Source: Bacillota bacterium | Lineage (GTDB): Bacteria; Bacillota; Sulfobacillia; Symbiobacteriales; Symbiobacteriaceae | DNA length: 7,200 nt | Assembly (NCBI GenBank): GCA_028287415.1 | Contig: JAQBPS010000075.1 | Span: 1 to 7,200, forward strand | Direction of reading: 5' to 3' | Part shown: positions 6,364 to 7,200 of the stretch, one piece after another | Layout of the letters: every line of letters begins with the position of its first letter | Position numbering within the stretch: position 1 is the stretch's first letter | The notes under the pieces: generated by a model | The model's database searches: none | Told to the model about the DNA's origin: nothing | The model's input: the letters and a program-made list of their open reading frames with translations, nothing else | Position numbers and translations under genes: made by a program

Positions 6364-7117
6364 GGCGCTGTCTCAGGTCGGGGTAGTTGTGCTCATTGTG
6401 CTGGCCTGGATGGCGGTCAGCGCGCTGCACCTGTGGCCGCCGTACCTCTTCCCCTCCCCCGTTGATGTCGGCGCCACGCTGGTGCGTCTCACCGCCAACG
6501 GAGAGCTGCTGTACGCGAGCGTGCGGACGCTGGGCCGGATCGCACTCGGGTTCGGGATCGCCGCGATCGGGGGCATGTTGATGGGCATCGCCCTGGCACG
6601 GTATCGGCGGCTGTCGGAGCTGTTCGGCCCGATCGCACAGGGGCTCCAGGGCATGCCGTCAATCTGCTGGTTCCCGCTGGCGATCCTCTGGTTCGGGCTG
6701 ACAGAGCAGGCGATCTACTTCGTGACCGTTGTGGGCGCACTCTTTGCGATTGCCACGGCAACGGAAGCGGCGCTGCGGAGCATCCCGCAGACTTATGTCC
6801 GGGCGGCAACCACGATGGGGGCGCGCGGCACAAAGCTATACCTGCGGGTGATTCTGCCGGCGGCGCTGCCGCAACTGCTGATCGGGCTGCGGGCGGGCTG
6901 GTCGTTCGGCTGGCGCTCGCTGATGGCGGCAGAGCTGCTGTTCATGAACCTGGGCCTCGGTCAGTTGCTGAACATGGGCCGCGACCTGGCGGATGCGGCG
7001 CAGGTGGTGGCGATCATTCTCGTGATCCTGGTGATCGGACTGCTGGTGGATCGGCTGCTGTTCGCCCGGACGGAGCGCGCCGTGCGGCGCCGTTGGGGCT
7101 TTGAGGCGGCGGCGTGA
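6356..7117 (+). CDS. ssuC: ABC importer permease, nitrate/sulfonate/taurine type
   Basis: This 253-residue inner-membrane protein forms the transport channel, probably as a homodimer. About six hydrophobic segments are seen, near residues 5-24, 62-84, 99-117, 119-138, 178-197 and 215-234. The cytoplasmic coupling loop with the EAA motif is clear (YVRAATTMGARGTKLYLRVI, residues 147-166, then LPAALP), and this is where the ATPase docks. PYLFPSPVDV (29-38) and GWSFGWRSLMAAELL (181-195) are typical of the SsuC/TauC family. The ATG at 6356 is chosen because GGAGGAGG lies nine bases upstream (6339-6346). It overlaps the ATPase stop by eight bases, indicating translational coupling. The last 12 codons and the stop are duplicated in tandem directly downstream. 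No second permease or extra transport component is visible. Confidence 0.93.
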   Translation: MSKALSQVGVVVLIVLAWMAVSALHLWPPYLFPSPVDVGATLVRLTANGELLYASVRTLGRIALGFGIAAIGGMLMGIALARYRRLSELFGPIAQGLQGMPSICWFPLAILWFGLTEQAIYFVTVVGALFAIATATEAALRSIPQTYVRAATTMGARGTKLYLRVILPAALPQLLIGLRAGWSFGWRSLMAAELLFMNLGLGQLLNMGRDLADAAQVVAIILVILVIGLLVDRLLFARTERAVRRRWGFEAAA

Positions 7118-7155
7118 GCCGTGCGGCGCCGCGGGGCTTTGAGGCGGCGGCGTGA
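7079..7155 (+). repeat. Tandem duplication over the permease 3' end
   Basis: A 39-base unit (7079-7117), exactly the last 12 codons and stop of the permease, is followed at once by a 38-base copy (7118-7155). The copies differ only at one spot, where TT in the first is C in the second. The second copy lies after the stop codon and is out of frame, so the protein is unaffected. Confidence 0.93.
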
Positions 7156-7166
7156 ACCGTCGCAGC

Positions 7167-7200
7167 AAAAGGAGGATGCCCACGCCAGGGCATCCTCCGT
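7167..7200 (+). terminator. Probable intrinsic terminator of the importer operon, cut by window edge
   Basis: GGAGGATGCCC (7171-7181) pairs perfectly with GGGCATCCTCC (7188-7198) around a six-base loop. Four A residues precede the stem. The expected T-tract would begin at the window end, where only GT is visible. Its place 53 bases after the permease stop fits the end of the operon. Confidence 0.75.

Noticed and set aside
1..7200. CRISPR arrays, tRNA or rRNA genes, intact transposases
   Set aside because: No regularly spaced repeats, no tRNA cloverleaf or CCA-ended arm, no rRNA-like sequence and no transposase motifs were seen on either strand.

Overview
The window is high-GC bacterial DNA with strong purine-rich Shine-Dalgarno sites, GTG and TTG starts, a Gram-positive style lipoprotein signal and hairpin terminators with T-tracts. 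Taken together this suggests a high-GC Firmicute such as the Symbiobacterium group. That placement is an inference from style only; nothing in the window is a taxonomic marker.

Layout. (1) Positions 1-1952: the 3' part of a copper-transporting P1B-type ATPase (CopA-like), its N-terminus off the window, closed by a near-ideal intrinsic terminator (1969-2003). (2) Positions 2004-2811: about 800 bases with no intact gene. It is visibly less GC-rich than its neighbours and holds minus-strand gene debris: a cupin-like fragment fused to an internally deleted, frameshifted ECF sigma factor. Next to it lie two related copies of a roughly 58-base palindromic element, perhaps relics of insertion-sequence ends. 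(3) Positions 2812-3591: an intact gene for a 259-residue protein with a distant resemblance to the uracil-DNA glycosylase superfamily. It converges on a minus-strand Nudix hydrolase (3718-4125), and a bidirectional-looking hairpin (3616-3660) lies between them. (4) Positions 4126-4531: a minus-strand coding scrap upstream of the Nudix gene, then a GC-rich, fold-prone leader. (5) Positions 4532-7117: a compact three-gene operon for an ABC importer of the nitrate/sulfonate/taurine type (lipoprotein binding protein, ATPase, permease). Both junctions overlap, and the operon ends in a hairpin at the right window edge.

How the genes work together. The last three genes form one import machine: an anchored lipoprotein captures the solute, the permease forms the channel and the ATPase drives it. 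The substrate cannot be read from sequence; aliphatic sulfonates, taurine, nitrate or a pyrimidine precursor are all possible for the family. CopA exports Cu(I) and is a separate unit. The glycosylase-like protein and the Nudix hydrolase could both belong to nucleotide or DNA hygiene, but they are convergent and share only a terminator.

Nothing in the window is clearly a new system. The points most worth a second look are the cupin/sigma relic, the paired palindromes, the atypical glycosylase-like gene beside them, the unassigned structured leader of the importer operon, and a tandem duplication of the permease's last codons including its stop.
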